A DNA stretch of 64,000 nucleotides from Glebionis coronaria (taxonomy: Eukaryota; Streptophyta; Magnoliopsida; Asterales; Asteraceae): contig CM046875.1 in the NCBI GenBank assembly GCA_025667525.1, positions 153,199,675 to 153,263,674 on the forward strand, written 5' to 3'. Below, piece by piece: positions 41,879-54,405 of this stretch (positions within the stretch are counted from its first letter, which is position 1; every line of letters starts with the position of its first letter). The notes beneath the pieces were generated by a model that saw nothing but the letters and a program-made list of their open reading frames with translations, was not told the DNA's origin and did not search any database. A program made the translations under genes and the position numbers.

Positions 41879-44800
41879 TGAAATTTATAAAATTGAAGTT
41901 CGTTTCTCTCGATTCTTAACCAATTGAAAGTCCTAACAATATCAAGTTTATTATCGTTTTTGGTTGATAGGGTTATTTGGATTTTCTATGTCTATTTAAC
42001 CAAGCACGTAAAAATTGTGAAAAATATTAAGCTACGTAACCGTAAAACATTTAGCAAATACCAAGTTTTTATTCACAAAAGGGCAAAAATGTAAATCTAT
42101 GAAAGTAATGTGCTAAAATGTAAGTAAATGAAACTTAAATGCTTGAAATGTAAAAATCAGAAAGTAAAAGGACTAATTATGAAAATTCTAACAAATTTCT
42201 AACAAAATGTAACAACTTTTAAAACTGGTTAACTGAATTTGACAATTTGTAAGTTAAGGACTAAAAGTTTGCAAACCTTAATTAAGTGGAAGTTTAGCTA
42301 AATGTGGAAACAGTAACAAACTATGGGGACTAGAATGCAATTAAAAGGGAAATTATACCAAAAACGGGCACAAGGAACAAATAAGCTCGTATAAGCTCAA
42401 AAATGAACCAATTAAGCTCTAACAAGTTTCAAACAGCTTAAAACTGAAAAATACTTAGGCTAGTCCAAGGAAAATGCTTAAAACTCTCTAAAACTCAAAT
42501 AAGCCAACTCCAATAAGCCAAGAATAAGGTACCATCAAATCCAGACATGCACATTCCAATTTTAGAGTCAAGTCTGATTAAACAGCTTGTTTTGAGTCTG
42601 AAATGTCTTTTCTTATGAAAAATGGTCCAGTAGATAAGCAGGAATTTGAAAATAAGCTGAAACCTAGCTTATTGACTTTTGTTGACCAAAAAGTGAAATT
42701 TCTGAAAAGCTCAGAATTTGTTCATGATATGTTTCTAAGTAAGAATGTGAAATAAAATCACAAGATTTATGAAGTAGAAATGCCAATCCAAGAAATCAAA
42801 ATGCTATTTTATCACAGAAACTTGCTTTGGCTTAAGTGCTTATTCAAAAGCTGATTTTGAGATTAATTTTGAAAATTGTAGGATTTCTTTACAAACACTT
42901 AAACTTCTGATGTTAAATGACATATAGAAACAGGTTTCAATGATTTTTATCAAGAAATGAAACAATGGCGTGAAATTGAATTATGCTACTTTTCTGATGA
43001 ACTAGTATCAAAATATTGACCCAAACTTTTTATCAACCAATTGCCTGTTTGACTAACCTTTTGACTACAAAACTACTCAAACTTGTTTAAAAAGACTAAA
43101 GAATGGTAAATGAACAAAGATTAACCAGTTAACTACACTAAAACTCCAAAATGTATGTAAATCCAAACACTACTTATCTGATCTGTTTAGAAATTTTATG
43201 AAGAGAACTTGAGCAAATGATTCAACTGAGCTATGACTAATATCTAACTAAACTTGATGAAAAAAATGAGATGTAAATGAGCTAAGAACAAGCTAGTTAA
43301 CACACAAGTACTAAAAATGCATTAACAAGCTAAATGACTGATGTAAATGATGACAGAAACAAGTAAAGCAAGCTAAGAGCTATCAATCTAACAATAAGTT
43401 ATCTAATCAACAAAATCAAGCCAAAACAGACTAATCACACTTGATCAAGCAGCATTTAGTATCTATACTAGTATTGAGCATGCAATGAACTGTTAAGTGG
43501 AACAAAACTCAGAAAATGGAAACCTTTTAGCATAAAGCCTCCATTGATGGAGTAGGTAGGCGCTGAGCCTCCTAAACAATGCTAAACCACCACCTTAGCA
43601 CTAAAATCAACCAATCAACCATCTACATAATCATCATGATCAAATCTACCCACAATTCTGCTACAATTATCAACTCAGCTACTATAATCAATAGAAACAG
43701 CTACAAATCTTCAACAAGCCTCTAATGATCAAGTCTGATCACTAGAAACTTATAACAGCAACAAGATTCAACAGAAATGCAGGGTAAGATAAGAAGATTG
43801 AGGTAAATGAGTGATTTTTATTGATTTGAATGTGAAAGCTGGTTACAGAAGTAGGTAAGTAGTTACAACTAACTATAACTAACTCAAGAGGTTGTCAAGC
43901 TCTTGAGTTTGTTATGCTAACAGCTAACTAACTAGATTGAAGGGAGAAAAGTGGAAGTGTGTGTAAATTTCACACTTAGCTACTTACAAAAAATGAAAGG
44001 TCTAATCCCTATTTGTAGACAAGAAATGAGAGTGAGTTGGGGTTGATGACGTATCCCATCCAATAGCAGGCTGCCAGGTGTCACCAATTTCTCAATTGCA
44101 GATTCTTGTGTTCTTCATGAATTGGGGGATTTTAATCCTTTGAGTTTCAGTTTGATTAAATGTTCCCATTGTGTTCCTCTCTTGAAAACGAGCAAGTTTC
44201 ATGTATAAATCTCCTCATGAAATGCATTGTAGCTCAAGAACAAATCTGGGTTCGTTTGTTGAAGACGATGCCACGTGGCAATCTCTGGTTGGGCAGAAGA
44301 TGAGCACACGGATTGCTATCTAAAAATGGATAAAGGGATTATTGGTTGTCAGTTCCTCATTGGTTAGAAGTAGATAGTGGGATTTACTGTAGCAAAACGG
44401 CTCATTAATGAGCTGATGAGTTGGCTTGTCAACTGGCGATCCTTGTTCACTCTTTCTTGCATTTTCATTGGCTAACAGCCCATATACACGGATCATGTTT
44501 ATTCTTGGTGAATTTTTGGCAAATTAAGTCCCTATACTTTGGCAGAATGTCCAAATGAGCTAGAAACTTCATTCTAATGACATTTTTGGTCCTTCCACTT
44601 GCATACTTGTCTAGTTTGACCCTTTGACTTGGTTGACTTTCGAGTTAACCATGTTTGACTTAAATCTTGACTTTGACCAATTTACACTTTAAGTCCTTCA
44701 ACTTTGGAATGTTGTCAAGATAGGTCCTTCATCTTCAAAGTCTTGTCATCATTGATCCTTCTTTGTCTTTTTCATCCAAATAAGCTTGATTTCTTCTTGT

Positions 44801-44946
44801 TTGCTTGAAAATGTATCCTTCTTACCTATTTAAACACAAACACAAAACATACCACATAATTCCACTTTATAGCACAAAAGTTAGGTATTTTACATGTGTT
44901 TTAGGGTGATTTGTTGATTAATTGATATGAGTTTTTGCTCATATCA
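41879..44946 (-). repeat. Athila LTR, right copy (5' LTR, 3068 bp)
   Basis: Same ends as the left copy (TGAAATTTAT ... GCTCATATCA), nearly the same length, with scattered substitutions and a few short indels. Its right neighbour is a plus-strand Athila gag, with no leftover of this element beyond. Confidence 0.95.
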
Positions 44947-45617
44947 ATGACGCGATTGTGGTGCCGGATATTGGAGCGAATAATTTTGAACTAAAAACGG
45001 GTTTTATCCAAATGGTTTCCGCTACACCATTTTTAGGCCGTACTAATGATGACCCACACGCTCATATAAAATGTTTCATACAATTGGCAAACACCGTCAA
45101 ATACAATGGGGTGCCACAAGAGGCCATTCGTTTACTCCTCTTTCCTTTTTCCCTCGAGGGACAAGCCCGGATTTGGCTTGATAAGGAACCACCCCAAAGT
45201 ATCACCATATGGATTGATTTAGAGACCAAGTTCATTAACTACTTTTCCCCACCATCACGGACCACCTCTTTAAGGAATGACATCATTACCTTTGAACAAC
45301 AATATGTGGAAACGCTTAGTGAGTCTTGGGACCATTTTAAGGAGATTTTACGAAAATGTCCACAACATGGTTTTACAAAAGTGCATCAAATCAATACGTT
45401 TTACAATGGTTTAACTCTTAATGACCAAGACTCACTTAATAGTGTCGCGGGGGTAATATTCTTGTGAAATCCATGAACGAGGCTTGGGTAATAATTGAAA
45501 ACAAGGCAAAAGTTTAAACCAAGAGTGTAAGGGCTACTATGGCTAGTGCTAGTACTAGTGAGGCCGACAAGAAAATTGACAAGCTTACTTTAATCATGAC
45601 CGACCTTGCTTTACATG
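44947..45617 (+). pseudogene. Plus-strand Athila gag fragment
   Basis: Open from the LTR border through VVPDIGANNFELKTGFIQMV, DDPHAHIKCFIQLANTVKYNGV, FSLEGQARIWLD, FINYFSPPSRTTSLRND and CPQHGFTKVHQINTFYNGL. This is the same capsid domain as in the minus-strand copy at 40521-40841 but from a different subfamily. A one-base loss near 45450 shifts the frame. The readable continuation (VKSMNEAWVIIENKAK) contains a further stop. The N-terminal part is missing on the left and the C-terminal part is cut by element 2. The two insertions that flank it explain its size. Confidence 0.85.
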
Positions 45618-46123
45618 TGTTGATCCCTTTGGTTGGATCTATATTCTGTTAAGAATTAGTATAATAGTTTGTAATCAAACTAAACACTTTGAGCACTCTT
45701 ACTAAACACTAAATAAGTTATGCGGAATCTAACTTATAAAGCACAGAAGAACAGAATTACTTTTAACTATTCGATTCTCTTATTAATCGACTTGTATGAG
45801 GTACATGAAAGACATTGTACCTATGTTCCTTTTATAGAGTAAGGAACCCTAGAAACCTTAGAATATTCTATAAAGATAACTATATCACAGACGATATATT
45901 ATCAATATTCTAACTATTTAGGTATATCACATAAGATATACTCTAACTATAACTATGACATATCTTATACAAAGATATATTCGTCCTAATCATCATAGCA
46001 GTACTTACTTTATAAGTAGCAGTACTTACTATGTACCGCGTTAACACTAACGGTACTTATATAACACTAACAGTACTTTAAATACACTAACGGTACTTGA
46101 CACTTAACAAAAAATTCCCAACA
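45618..46123 (-). repeat. 3' LTR of element 2 (506 bp)
   Basis: Plus-strand ends TGTTGATCCC and TTCCCAACA. It matches the element-1 LTRs throughout and keeps the GTAC cluster, including the GTACCGCGTTAACAC block at 46034 and the TATA box near 45832. Confidence 0.95.
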
Positions 46124-46137
46124 ATCCTCCCCTAAAC
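46124..46137 (-). other. Polypurine tract of element 2
   Basis: The minus strand reads TTTAGGGGAGGAT before the LTR, the same as in element 1. Confidence 0.9.
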
Positions 46138-46554
46138 AAGAAATGATAACTTGTTGTCTTCTTGTTTCTTTTGTACTGGATGTATTAGAAATATATGTCT
46201 TCAGTCTTTCCTTCATCCTTGGATTGAACTTGGTAATTTGTATTTACATCCAACTGAATGTAGCCAAACACTTCATATGTAGATCTTCTTCTGATAAGAT
46301 AATCTTCAAACTTATGAGCATCATCTTTGTCTTCAAACTATGATCTTCTTGTGTCTTCTAAACATTCAATCATCTTTGCAGCATCAGTATTTGTCTTCTT
46401 GAGTTTAGACCTTGAACTCTTGATCATAAATCTTCCACTTGATTTGATGATAACAAAACCTTCTAAGTATTATATCTTTTAATACTTCTTTGTCTGCAAT
46501 CTTCATACCTGAAATAAAACAGTTAACAACAAAACACCAATCTGTATTGGCTTC

Positions 46555-46890
46555 ATGATTTTTAGCAAATCACCAGCTATCAACGGATTTGAAAAATTCT
46601 TTACCAGTTAGCCGTACACTCTGGAATAGCCAATACTTTATTCACAAAGAATAAGGTGTAATGAAAACCTTACAATTTTTGGTAAATTGTCAACCATCAA
46701 CGGATTTGATGAAGTCTTTACCTAGTACCGTTTGTCTATGACTAGCTAACTCTTTGTCTCGAAACAAGGTGAGTTAGAACCATATAGTTTTTAGCAAACT
46801 ATCAACTTTCAACAGATTTGATAAGTCTTTACCACAAACTGTTTGCTTATGGACTAGCCAGTTCTTATGTGTGTTAGACATGGTGAACTG
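46555..46890 (-). repeat. Three structured 3' UTR repeats of element 2
   Basis: Reverse-complement counterpart of 22369-22704. All six hairpins can be formed. Differences from element 1 fall mainly in the linkers and leave the stems intact as far as I can read. Confidence 0.8.
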
Positions 46891-46924
46891 AGAACCATTT
46901 ATGAAGTGTGACTGAAAGTCAAAT

Positions 46925-49381
46925 ACTTAAGATTCTTTCTCAGCTTCTTCCTCATCTTTCAAATCCTTGATTTGGTGTTTAACCATTCTGATCAACTCCA
47001 AAGCATTAGCAGATTCTTTTGTAACCTCCAATTGTTGTTCTAACATCCTTTCCAACAATTTTCTTTTGAAGGGATAAGTTTTCTCTCGCAGCATATAATA
47101 TGTAACATCATCTACATCCAAAATATGCAATCCACATGACCTGTAATATCTCCAGTAACTAGGAACCTGATTCTCTAATTCCTTCAACATTTCTTGATCA
47201 CATTTGTGTGGCTCATACATAAAGATAAACTCCCTATATAATAGTGATACTTCAGTTTTACCTGCACTGGCATCTTCAACTAACCTTACAAGATCTTGGA
47301 TATCTTGTCTGTCAAGTATGTGAAGGATATCTTCCAAAAGTCTGAATATCCTTTTTGGCAACTACTTCTTCATTAGCTAACTGTTGAATGACTATACCTT
47401 TTGTAGGGTGTGAAGCTTGTACTTTCTTACCTTGAATTTGATCCTTTGAGGCAAGAACTTCTTGTTGTGTCTTTTTCTCCACTTCTGCTTGTTTAGCTTT
47501 CTCAACTAAATTCTTCTTTAGATCAAGCAGCAATGTGGCTAAAGTCTCATTTTCTCCAAATGAACTTTGAATTTCCAGTGAAGGATGATCACCAGCGGTA
47601 CTTGCAATTGGCTTAGCAGTACTTGCAATTGGCTTAGCAGTACTTGGATCTTCAACAATGTTAGCAGTACTTGCAGTTTGCTTAGCAGTACTTGGATCTT
47701 CAACAAAGTTGACTTCACCAGTATTTGACACACTTGTTTCTTCAATCACTTGTGTTTCCCCAGATGCTTTATCTTCCATAGAAGCCATCATATCAACTTG
47801 CACTTCTTCAGTCTTCTCTGACTTATTGCTTTGTGGTCATGGATCAGGAAACTGATTAGAAATTCCCTCCAACTTCTCATAGAAAGCACTCCAATAAGCT
47901 TGAGGTGGTGATTGAACTGATGGTTCTGGCTGAGTTGCCAATGTTTCTGCAACTTGTGGCTCCTCTGGTTGATTTAACAACTTCTCTTGAACTTGTTCTT
48001 GAACTTGTTCTTGAACTTGTGGTTCCTCTGGAGTAGGTTGTGGGTCTTGCTGTTGTATCTCCATGTCTGAAGGTCCATCCACACCAGTCTCTAAACCAGT
48101 TCCATCTTTAAAAGTCCCCATGACATCTTCATCCAATTCAAAATTGATGTCATTTCCAGAGATCCTTGTTTGATTATCAGAAGAAGGTGGTTGTTCTTCA
48201 TTATTCTTTCCCTGTTCTTCAATATTCCTCCCCTGTTTGGTTGCATTCAGTTGCCTTTTCTTGAGGTTCCTGAACCTTTGCTTCCTGATTGCAGATGTCT
48301 GAACAGATCTATATTGCCTCATCCAAGATGACACTTTGTTCCTTAACTTGAGTAGGCTAGCTTCCAATTCAGCAATTTTCTTGTCTTGAACAAGCTTATC
48401 TTTCTACAATGCCTGTACCTTGCAACATCCACCACCTCTGGTGCTTGTGCTTGTGGTGAACCACTAGCAGCAATAGAAGCAGCAAGTGGGTTGATCATCT
48501 CATCAGTGTTTGGTGGAATACCAACATTGTGAGAAGAAGAATGTGAATCTTCTAGAGAGTGGGGGCTCTGGTGAGAAGGAGTTTGCTAAGAATCACTAGC
48601 ATTGCTAGGTTCCTCACCTTCTTGATTGGCAGGTTGGGCTAACATATGAGCAAACAATGGTGTTACAGTTCCTGAAAAGGCATTGCCTTGTTTGTTCAAG
48701 AAAGAGAAAGTTCTCTTTGTGAATGAAGGAACATCCCATGTATCAGTTAATGATGGTAGGTTAGGTATTTGGTCACTAACTAAAGCCTGAATAAATCTAG
48801 GATACATTAAAAACTTCTTAGTCCCTTCCAAATTCCTAGTCATGCCTTCAAAAATTAATTTTGAAAAATTAAAAACCCTTTTATTTGCTAGACACACACC
48901 AGCAGATGCCAATGCAGCAGGTATTTGATTAAAAGATGTACTTTTTGAACTTAAACAGTGAATAATAGCATAAAAATCAATTTCCATTGAGGTGAAAATA
49001 ATGCTTTAAAGAAAGTAAGACTTTCCCTACCACCCCATAGCCCATGGCTACAAGGCCATCATGAATCTCTGTATTATTAAGCATACTAAGTCCATTTTCA
49101 TCATTAAGTCTCAAACCTTCTCTTAGCAGTACCTCAGTGACATATATATTCCTATGATTTACCTTAGCCTTAATGCAAGGTTGATCAAAACGAGTACCTA
49201 AAACAGCAGTATCCCAAAAAATTTCAACAATGGGTATAGAGACAACTGGACTTACAGTGAGTGCGAAGCGAATATGACTTCGAGAAAGAAAACCATGCAT
49301 CTCATGGAAACCAAGTGAGTCATCATTCGTAGCAAGATTCGCAACTAAATTATGCTTAGAGATTACTTGTAAGGCAGCCAT
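46925..49381 (-). pseudogene. ORF3 of element 2, internally deleted
   Basis: ATG at 49381 (MAALQVISKHNLVANLATND). The N-terminal domain runs to about 48586 with a one-base loss of G near 49030. A stop at 48586, the coiled-coil/Gln-Pro region (47837-48367), and the STA-peptide region (47312-47803) follow. Near 47345 the sequence jumps to the C-terminal domain (RIFRLLEDILHILDRQD), skipping about 1.2 kb that element 1 has at 20733-21905. The lost part covers the acidic segment, second coiled coil and VHT repeats. A few A residues shared at both break points suggest microhomology-mediated loss. The C-terminal domain itself ends normally (EEAEKES, stop at 46927). Confidence 0.8.
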
Positions 49382-49781
49382 TAGTGTTTTTGATGATGGA
49401 AAGATTAGAGAGAGGGTTATAGAATCAAGAGAGAAAAATAAAAGATTAGGTGAATCAATTGTGTAATTGGGGTAAGTATTTAAGTAAATAACAAACCCAA
49501 GCGCGAAGAAACCGCCAAATTTACAAAAGAGACCCTTAACGGTACAACGGACATGTAGCGGTACATGGAACATAAGTGGTACTTGGTTTTGTGCTAGCGG
49601 TACTTGGAGTGACAACGGTACCTCACAATTTTGACCAGTTCATGCTTTCCACTAGACATGTAACCTCTTTTATCTTTTTCTATAAACTTGCAATAACATC
49701 AAAAACACAAAGCATAGACTATACAATAAAATTTATATAAAACTTGTACAACTATTACCTCCCCTCAACATATGCAGCATA

Positions 49782-51990
49782 TCATTGGTTGAGCATACCA
49801 ATGTGTGTCACCAGGAATTCGAATCTCTTTGCATCAAATGCCTTGGTCAACAAATCAGCTACATTGTTGTCTGTATGAATCTTCAAGACTTGAATAAGCT
49901 TTTTGTCATAAGCATCTCTTATAAAGTGATGTCTTATTTCAATATGCTTAGTCTTGGAGTGAAATACTGGATTCTTGACAATGCATATAGTACTTTCATT
50001 ATCAATGTAAATCTTGGTGTTCATGAAATTGAACCCATAGTCCAACAATTGATTTTGAATCCAAAGTACTTGTCCACAGCAATGAGCAGCAGCTACATAT
50101 TCAGCTTCAGTTGTAGAAGTAGCAACAATGGTTTGCTTCTTACACTGACATTATATGAGTCTTCTGCCTAGGAATTGACAACCTCTTGTTGTGGATTTCC
50201 TATCATGATTTGCTCCAGCATAGTCACTATCTGAGTAAGCTTCCAATTCAAAGGTGGAGTCTCTAGGATACCATAATCCTAAATTAGGTTGACTTTTAAG
50301 ATATTTAAAAATCTTCTTCACAGCATATAGATGTGACACCTTTGGATGAACTTGGAATCTTGAACATGCACACATAGCAAACATTATATTTGGTCTTGAA
50401 GCAGTAAGATACATCAATGAACCAATCATTGACCTATAGAGATGAATGTCAACATCCTCTCCATGTTCATCTTTTGATAAAGATTTCTTGGCTTCAAAAG
50501 GTGTGCTAGTACTCCTTGTATCCATACATGAAAATTTCTTTAAGATTTCAGCAACATATTAATCTTGGCTGATAAAAATTCCATCTTTCCTTTGTTTGAT
50601 TTAGTCCCAAAAAGAAAGTTAGTTCTCCCATAGAACTCATTTGAAATCCTCCTTTCATCAAAGCTTCAAACTCTTCACACCATGTCTTCTTGGTAGAACC
50701 AAAAATGATGTCATCAACATAGACTTAAACTAGAATAATGTCTTTGGCATTTTTCTTGATGAACAGAGTTTTGTCAATGGTTCCTCTCCTATATCCATGT
50801 TCTAGCAGAAAGTTGGATAAAGTTGAATACCAGGCTCTTGGAGCTTGATGCAGACCATAAAGTGCTTTGATAACTTTGTAGACTCTGTTGGGGAATTTAG
50901 GATCTACAAAACCTGGAGGTTGTGAGACATATACCTCCTCTGAAATAGTACCATATAGAAAGGCACTTTTCACATCCATTTGATAGACTATAAATCCCAT
51001 ATATGATGCAAAGGCCAAAAATAACCGAATGGCTTCTATCCTTGCCACTGGTGCAAAAACCTCATCATAGTCTATCCCTTCTTCCTGTTTGTAGCCTTGA
51101 GCAACAAGTCTTGCCTTGTTTCTCACAACAACCCCTCTTTCATCCTTCTTATTCCTGAAGACCCATCTTGTACCAATTACTCTTTTTCCTGAGGGAAGAT
51201 CCACAAGAATCCAAACCTTTTGTAGCTCAACTTGTGTTAATTCTTCTTGCATGGCATCCACCCAACTTTCTTCATCAAGAGCCTGAGAGATATTTTTGGG
51301 CTCTACTTGAGATAAGAAACAGGCAAACAAACAATGCTGAGTATCTTTATGATTTGTTCTTTGTTGTTGTTTGACATAACTCACTAGTGCATGAGTTTCA
51401 ATATTGGTTTGCAGTTGTCTTCTGGTTTGTACAGCAGATTTTGGATCACCAATAATCTGAGTAGCAGGATGGTTGTTGTTGACTTTATGAGTGTAAATAG
51501 AACTGACTGGAATTTCAGTTTCCAAATTGTTGAAATCAGTTACTGCACCCTGCTCATCATAGGAAGCTTTGGAGAAGATTCCTTCAGCTGGACTGGCATA
51601 TAAGTCTTCATCGTCCAATGCTTGCAAAATCTCTTCTAGTGAGTCAGCAGATCTAGCAGATTTTGACTTAGCAGTACTTGCAGATGAAGTATCACTAGGT
51701 ATAATATGTACTGCTGAGTGTTGTGACTCAAAAGATTCTTCTCCTGAATGCTTATTAGCAGATGTAGCATTCTTTTCTTGATCTTGAAGCCTCTGAAGCT
51801 CCTGGGAGGCTTGATCATCATTTGATGTCATGGTTTGCTTCTTGGGAGTTGTAGACATGGGAGTAACAGTAGGCATATATGGCACATAGATGTGAACATC
51901 TTCATCTGATGAAGAAACATCTTTTTTAGTACCTGCATTAGTTGCACTTGACTCCTCATCTGCATTGTTAGTTTGACAATCTTTTTGCAA
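49782..51990 (-). pseudogene. pol of element 2: integrase tail, reverse transcriptase and RNase H
   Basis: 51990 to 50725 is open through the integrase linker and the first RT half ([54 protein letters not shown]). A TAA just before YVDDIIFGS, a frameshift in FFLGL near 50608 and a further stop near 50563 follow. The connection/RNase H part (50151-50525, then 49782-50171) has YSDSDYAG, the TEAEYVA motif region and HIEIRHHF. The chain ends early (GMLNQ) because of a TGA where element 1 continues with LHAAYVEGR. The tryptophan and leucine codons that are stops in element 1 (14074, 14008) are intact here. Confidence 0.9.
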
Positions 51991-51993
51991 AGA

Positions 51994-53386
51994 TTAGTAA
52001 TCCATGGAGTTAGTTAGATAATCTAAATCAAACATCCAAGCATAACCTATTCCTGGAACATTGGGTTTATTTTCTAAGAAATTGACATGAGCATTTTCTT
52101 CAACTTTCTTAGTTGCCAAATTGTAAACCCTATATGCTTTACTTTGCAATGAATATCCTACGAGATATCCTGGATCAGACTTACCATCAAACTTTCCCAA
52201 GTAATCAAGAGTATTTAGTATGGACACTTGACACCCAAAAGGTTTTAAATGACTTATGTTAGGCTTTACATTAGTCAAAAGTTCATAAGGTGTTTTGTTT
52301 TGAGGCTTAGTTACTAGAACTCTATTTAACACATAACATGCAGTATTGATTGCTTCAGCCCAAAAGGTATTTGGCAAAAGTGAATCAGCCAGCATAGTAC
52401 TAGCAGCCTCAATTAATATCCTATTCTTCCTTTCAGCTACTCCATTCTGTTGAGGAGTTCTAGGATTACTAAATTGCCTCTTAATTCCTTTAGACCTACA
52501 GAGTTCATCAAAATAAGCATTCTTAAATTCTGTTCCATTATCAGTCCTAATGATTAAAACCTGTTTAGTGAATTGCTTTTCAACTAAAGTGATAAAATCC
52601 TTTAGTAATTCACTTGTTTCACTTTTAAAGGCTAAAAATAAAACCCAATTGAATCTACTATAATCATCAGTTATGACTAGACAAAAGGTCTTATGGCTAA
52701 TGCTTCTTATAGAAACTAGACCAAATAAATCCATATGCAAGACATGCAAAGGTTTTGTCACAGTATTTACAGTCTTGGTCTTACAAGAGGCTCTATGTTG
52801 TTTTCCTTTTTGACAAGCAGCACATGTGAAATCATTTTGAAAAGATTTGTTAGGTAGACCTCTAACCAAATTCCTTTTTACCAATCTATTAAGATTCTTG
52901 AAATTCACATGACCTAACCTTCTATGCCATAGATTTGACTCATCTAAAGAAGCCTTAGCTAGCAAACATGTAATACCACCTGTTGGAGTAATAATATGAA
53001 GATTAAAGGTGTACATATTTTCTTGCCTAGGTACTTTAAGCAGTATTTGAGATTCCTTGGGCATCTCAAAGTCTTTGGACAACACCAAGCAGTCTTTGTC
53101 TATAAATAGAACCTTGTTCTTCTTATCACACATTTGTGATACTGAAAAGAGATTGAACTCATTCAATTCTTTCACAAAGAAGACATCTTCAAATTCCAAC
53201 TTTCATGTGTTGATTTTCCCTTTTCCAGTGATTCTACCTTTACTACCCCCAAAGGCTACTGGACCTCCTCTGAATTCTTTAAATTCAGCAAGAAAATCTT
53301 TGTTCCCTGTCATGTGTCTTGAGCATCCACTATCTACAATTCCTTTATCTTTTAATTCATCAATGAGATGCCCCTACACACAAATA
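51994..53386 (-). pseudogene. pol of element 2: protease and integrase
   Basis: The protease active site (GIVDSGCSRHMTGN) lies near 53336. A TGA near 53202 interrupts the frame before LEFEDVFFVKE. The remaining 401 residues (51994-53199) are uninterrupted through the integrase zinc finger (WHRRLGHVNF, CAACQKGK) and the D, D, E triad (HMDLFGL, RTDNGTEF, NGVAERKNR), ending at a TAA in NSMDY. The first GP motif reads FGL rather than FGP. Confidence 0.9.
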
Positions 53387-53393
53387 AAACTTA

Positions 53394-53721
53394 TTAGTTT
53401 TTAATAGGGACCCAAGCCACATTTGGCTCGGATCTTGTGGGACCTAAACATTTCAGAGTTTGTACTGAAGCATTCCTAGTAATGCTACTTTTACTCTTAT
53501 ACTTCATGGTTTCATTTATGTAGTCAAATTTATAGGGTGACTCTATGTGCTTTGACTTCTTTGACTTAAGTGCTACCTTAGCGGTACTTGCTTTAACACA
53601 TGGTATATCTCTTTTAGAAACCCACATTTGTACTGATGTGTTCTTGTCCTTACTTCTAGGTGCTTTAACTTTTTCAAAAACCTTTTTAGAAGTCTTGGAG
53701 AACATTGGTTTTGCAGACTTC
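53394..53721 (-). pseudogene. gag of element 2, C-terminal end
   Basis: Last ~108 residues of gag (KVFEKVKAPRSKDKN, FKSKKSKHIESPY-like, NVAWVPIKN) with the same terminal TAA and the same 14-nt stretch TTTTATTTGTGTG before pol as element 1. It is cut at 53721 by the LTR of element B. Confidence 0.9.
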
Positions 53722-54051
53722 TGTAGAATATTGATAACCTATGAATCTATGAAGTGGGTTGATGTTTTCTAGTGAGAGAAACTAGAGAGAGAAAGTGAGA
53801 GAAAATGTGTATGATTTTATTAATATGAAAGCATGAAATGAACAACAACCAACCCCTTTCCATGGTGGAAAGGGGTATTTATACTCCAAGCATACATTGG
53901 GCTTGGGCCGGTCCATGACAAGCCCATGGACCGGTTCTTACTTAACTTAATAAGTAATATTTAACTAATTGTTAATTACGAGCTATTACAACATAAATCA
54001 TATTGTGGAGTGACCGATACTTCTAATATACGTTAAAACGTATTTCTAACA
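53722..54051 (-). repeat. 3' LTR of element B (330 bp)
   Basis: Plus-strand ends TGTAGAATATTGATAACC and TATTTCTAACA, next to the PPT. Features: GAGAGA tracts, the inverted repeat CCCCTTTCCA...TGGAAAGGGG followed by TATTTATACTCC (TATA-like, minus-strand reading shifted accordingly), and the GGAGTGACCG block. It is related to the LTR of element C (870-1190). Confidence 0.9.
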
Positions 54052-54067
54052 ATCTCCCCCTAAGGGA
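54052..54067 (-). other. Polypurine tract of element B
   Basis: The minus strand reads CCCTTAGGGGGAGAT and ends directly at the LTR start TGTTAGAAATACG. Three more tracts of the same wording lie upstream (55912-55922, 56116-56128, 61615-61626). Confidence 0.9.
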
Positions 54068-54405
54068 GGTCACTCCACGTTACAAAGTTCTAAACCTAGC
54101 ATACTATACTAAGTCTTCGTTCTTTAGCTCGTAATCTTTTCTTCTTTTCTTTCTTTTGTTGTGAATATGTTGGTTTGATCTTTTTGGCTTTGACTTGAGA
54201 GCATTGTTCTTTGGCCTTTCACGTGCGATCTTTGCCTTTCATGTGAATTTGCCTCCTCGTGACTTCATGTTCCACACACTTATGTCTTTTTGTTGAATTC
54301 TCGAAAGTTTCAGAGTTTGGTACAGCGGAAGACTTTATCTTGTACTTTCTTGAGTTTTTGCTAAACTTTGATGCAGAAAAACATAAGCATGTGGGAACGA
54401 CTTCT

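Larger units (their letters stand above)
32863..44946 (-). mobile_element. Athila-type element with gag and protease only, two 3.07 kb LTRs and an extra leader piece
   Basis: On the minus strand: 5' LTR (41879-44946), degenerate PBS, leader, gag, protease, a further ORF, 2 kb of non-coding sequence, PPT, 3' LTR (32990-36059). No reverse transcriptase, RNase H or integrase is present in the 5.8 kb between LTRs, so the element would depend on enzymes supplied by another. To the left of the 3' LTR lies a second copy of PBS plus leader (32863-32989, matching 41752-41878), where foreign DNA would be expected. That arrangement is typical of a tandem LTR-internal-LTR array made by unequal recombination and later truncated. 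Confidence 0.8.
45618..53721 (-). mobile_element. Element 2: second copy of the element-1 SIRE-type copia family, minus strand, interrupted by element B
   Basis: 3' LTR (45618-46123), PPT, 3' UTR with the three structured repeats, ORF3 remnants, pol and the end of gag follow in inverted order and match element 1 closely. The match stops at 53721 within gag (AAGTCTG), where the LTR of element B begins. The missing gag and 5' LTR should lie beyond the right edge. The left duplication would be ACATG (45613-45617), partner outside the window. Several stops, frameshifts and a ~1.2 kb deletion in ORF3 make it defective, at positions mostly different from those in element 1. Confidence 0.9.
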
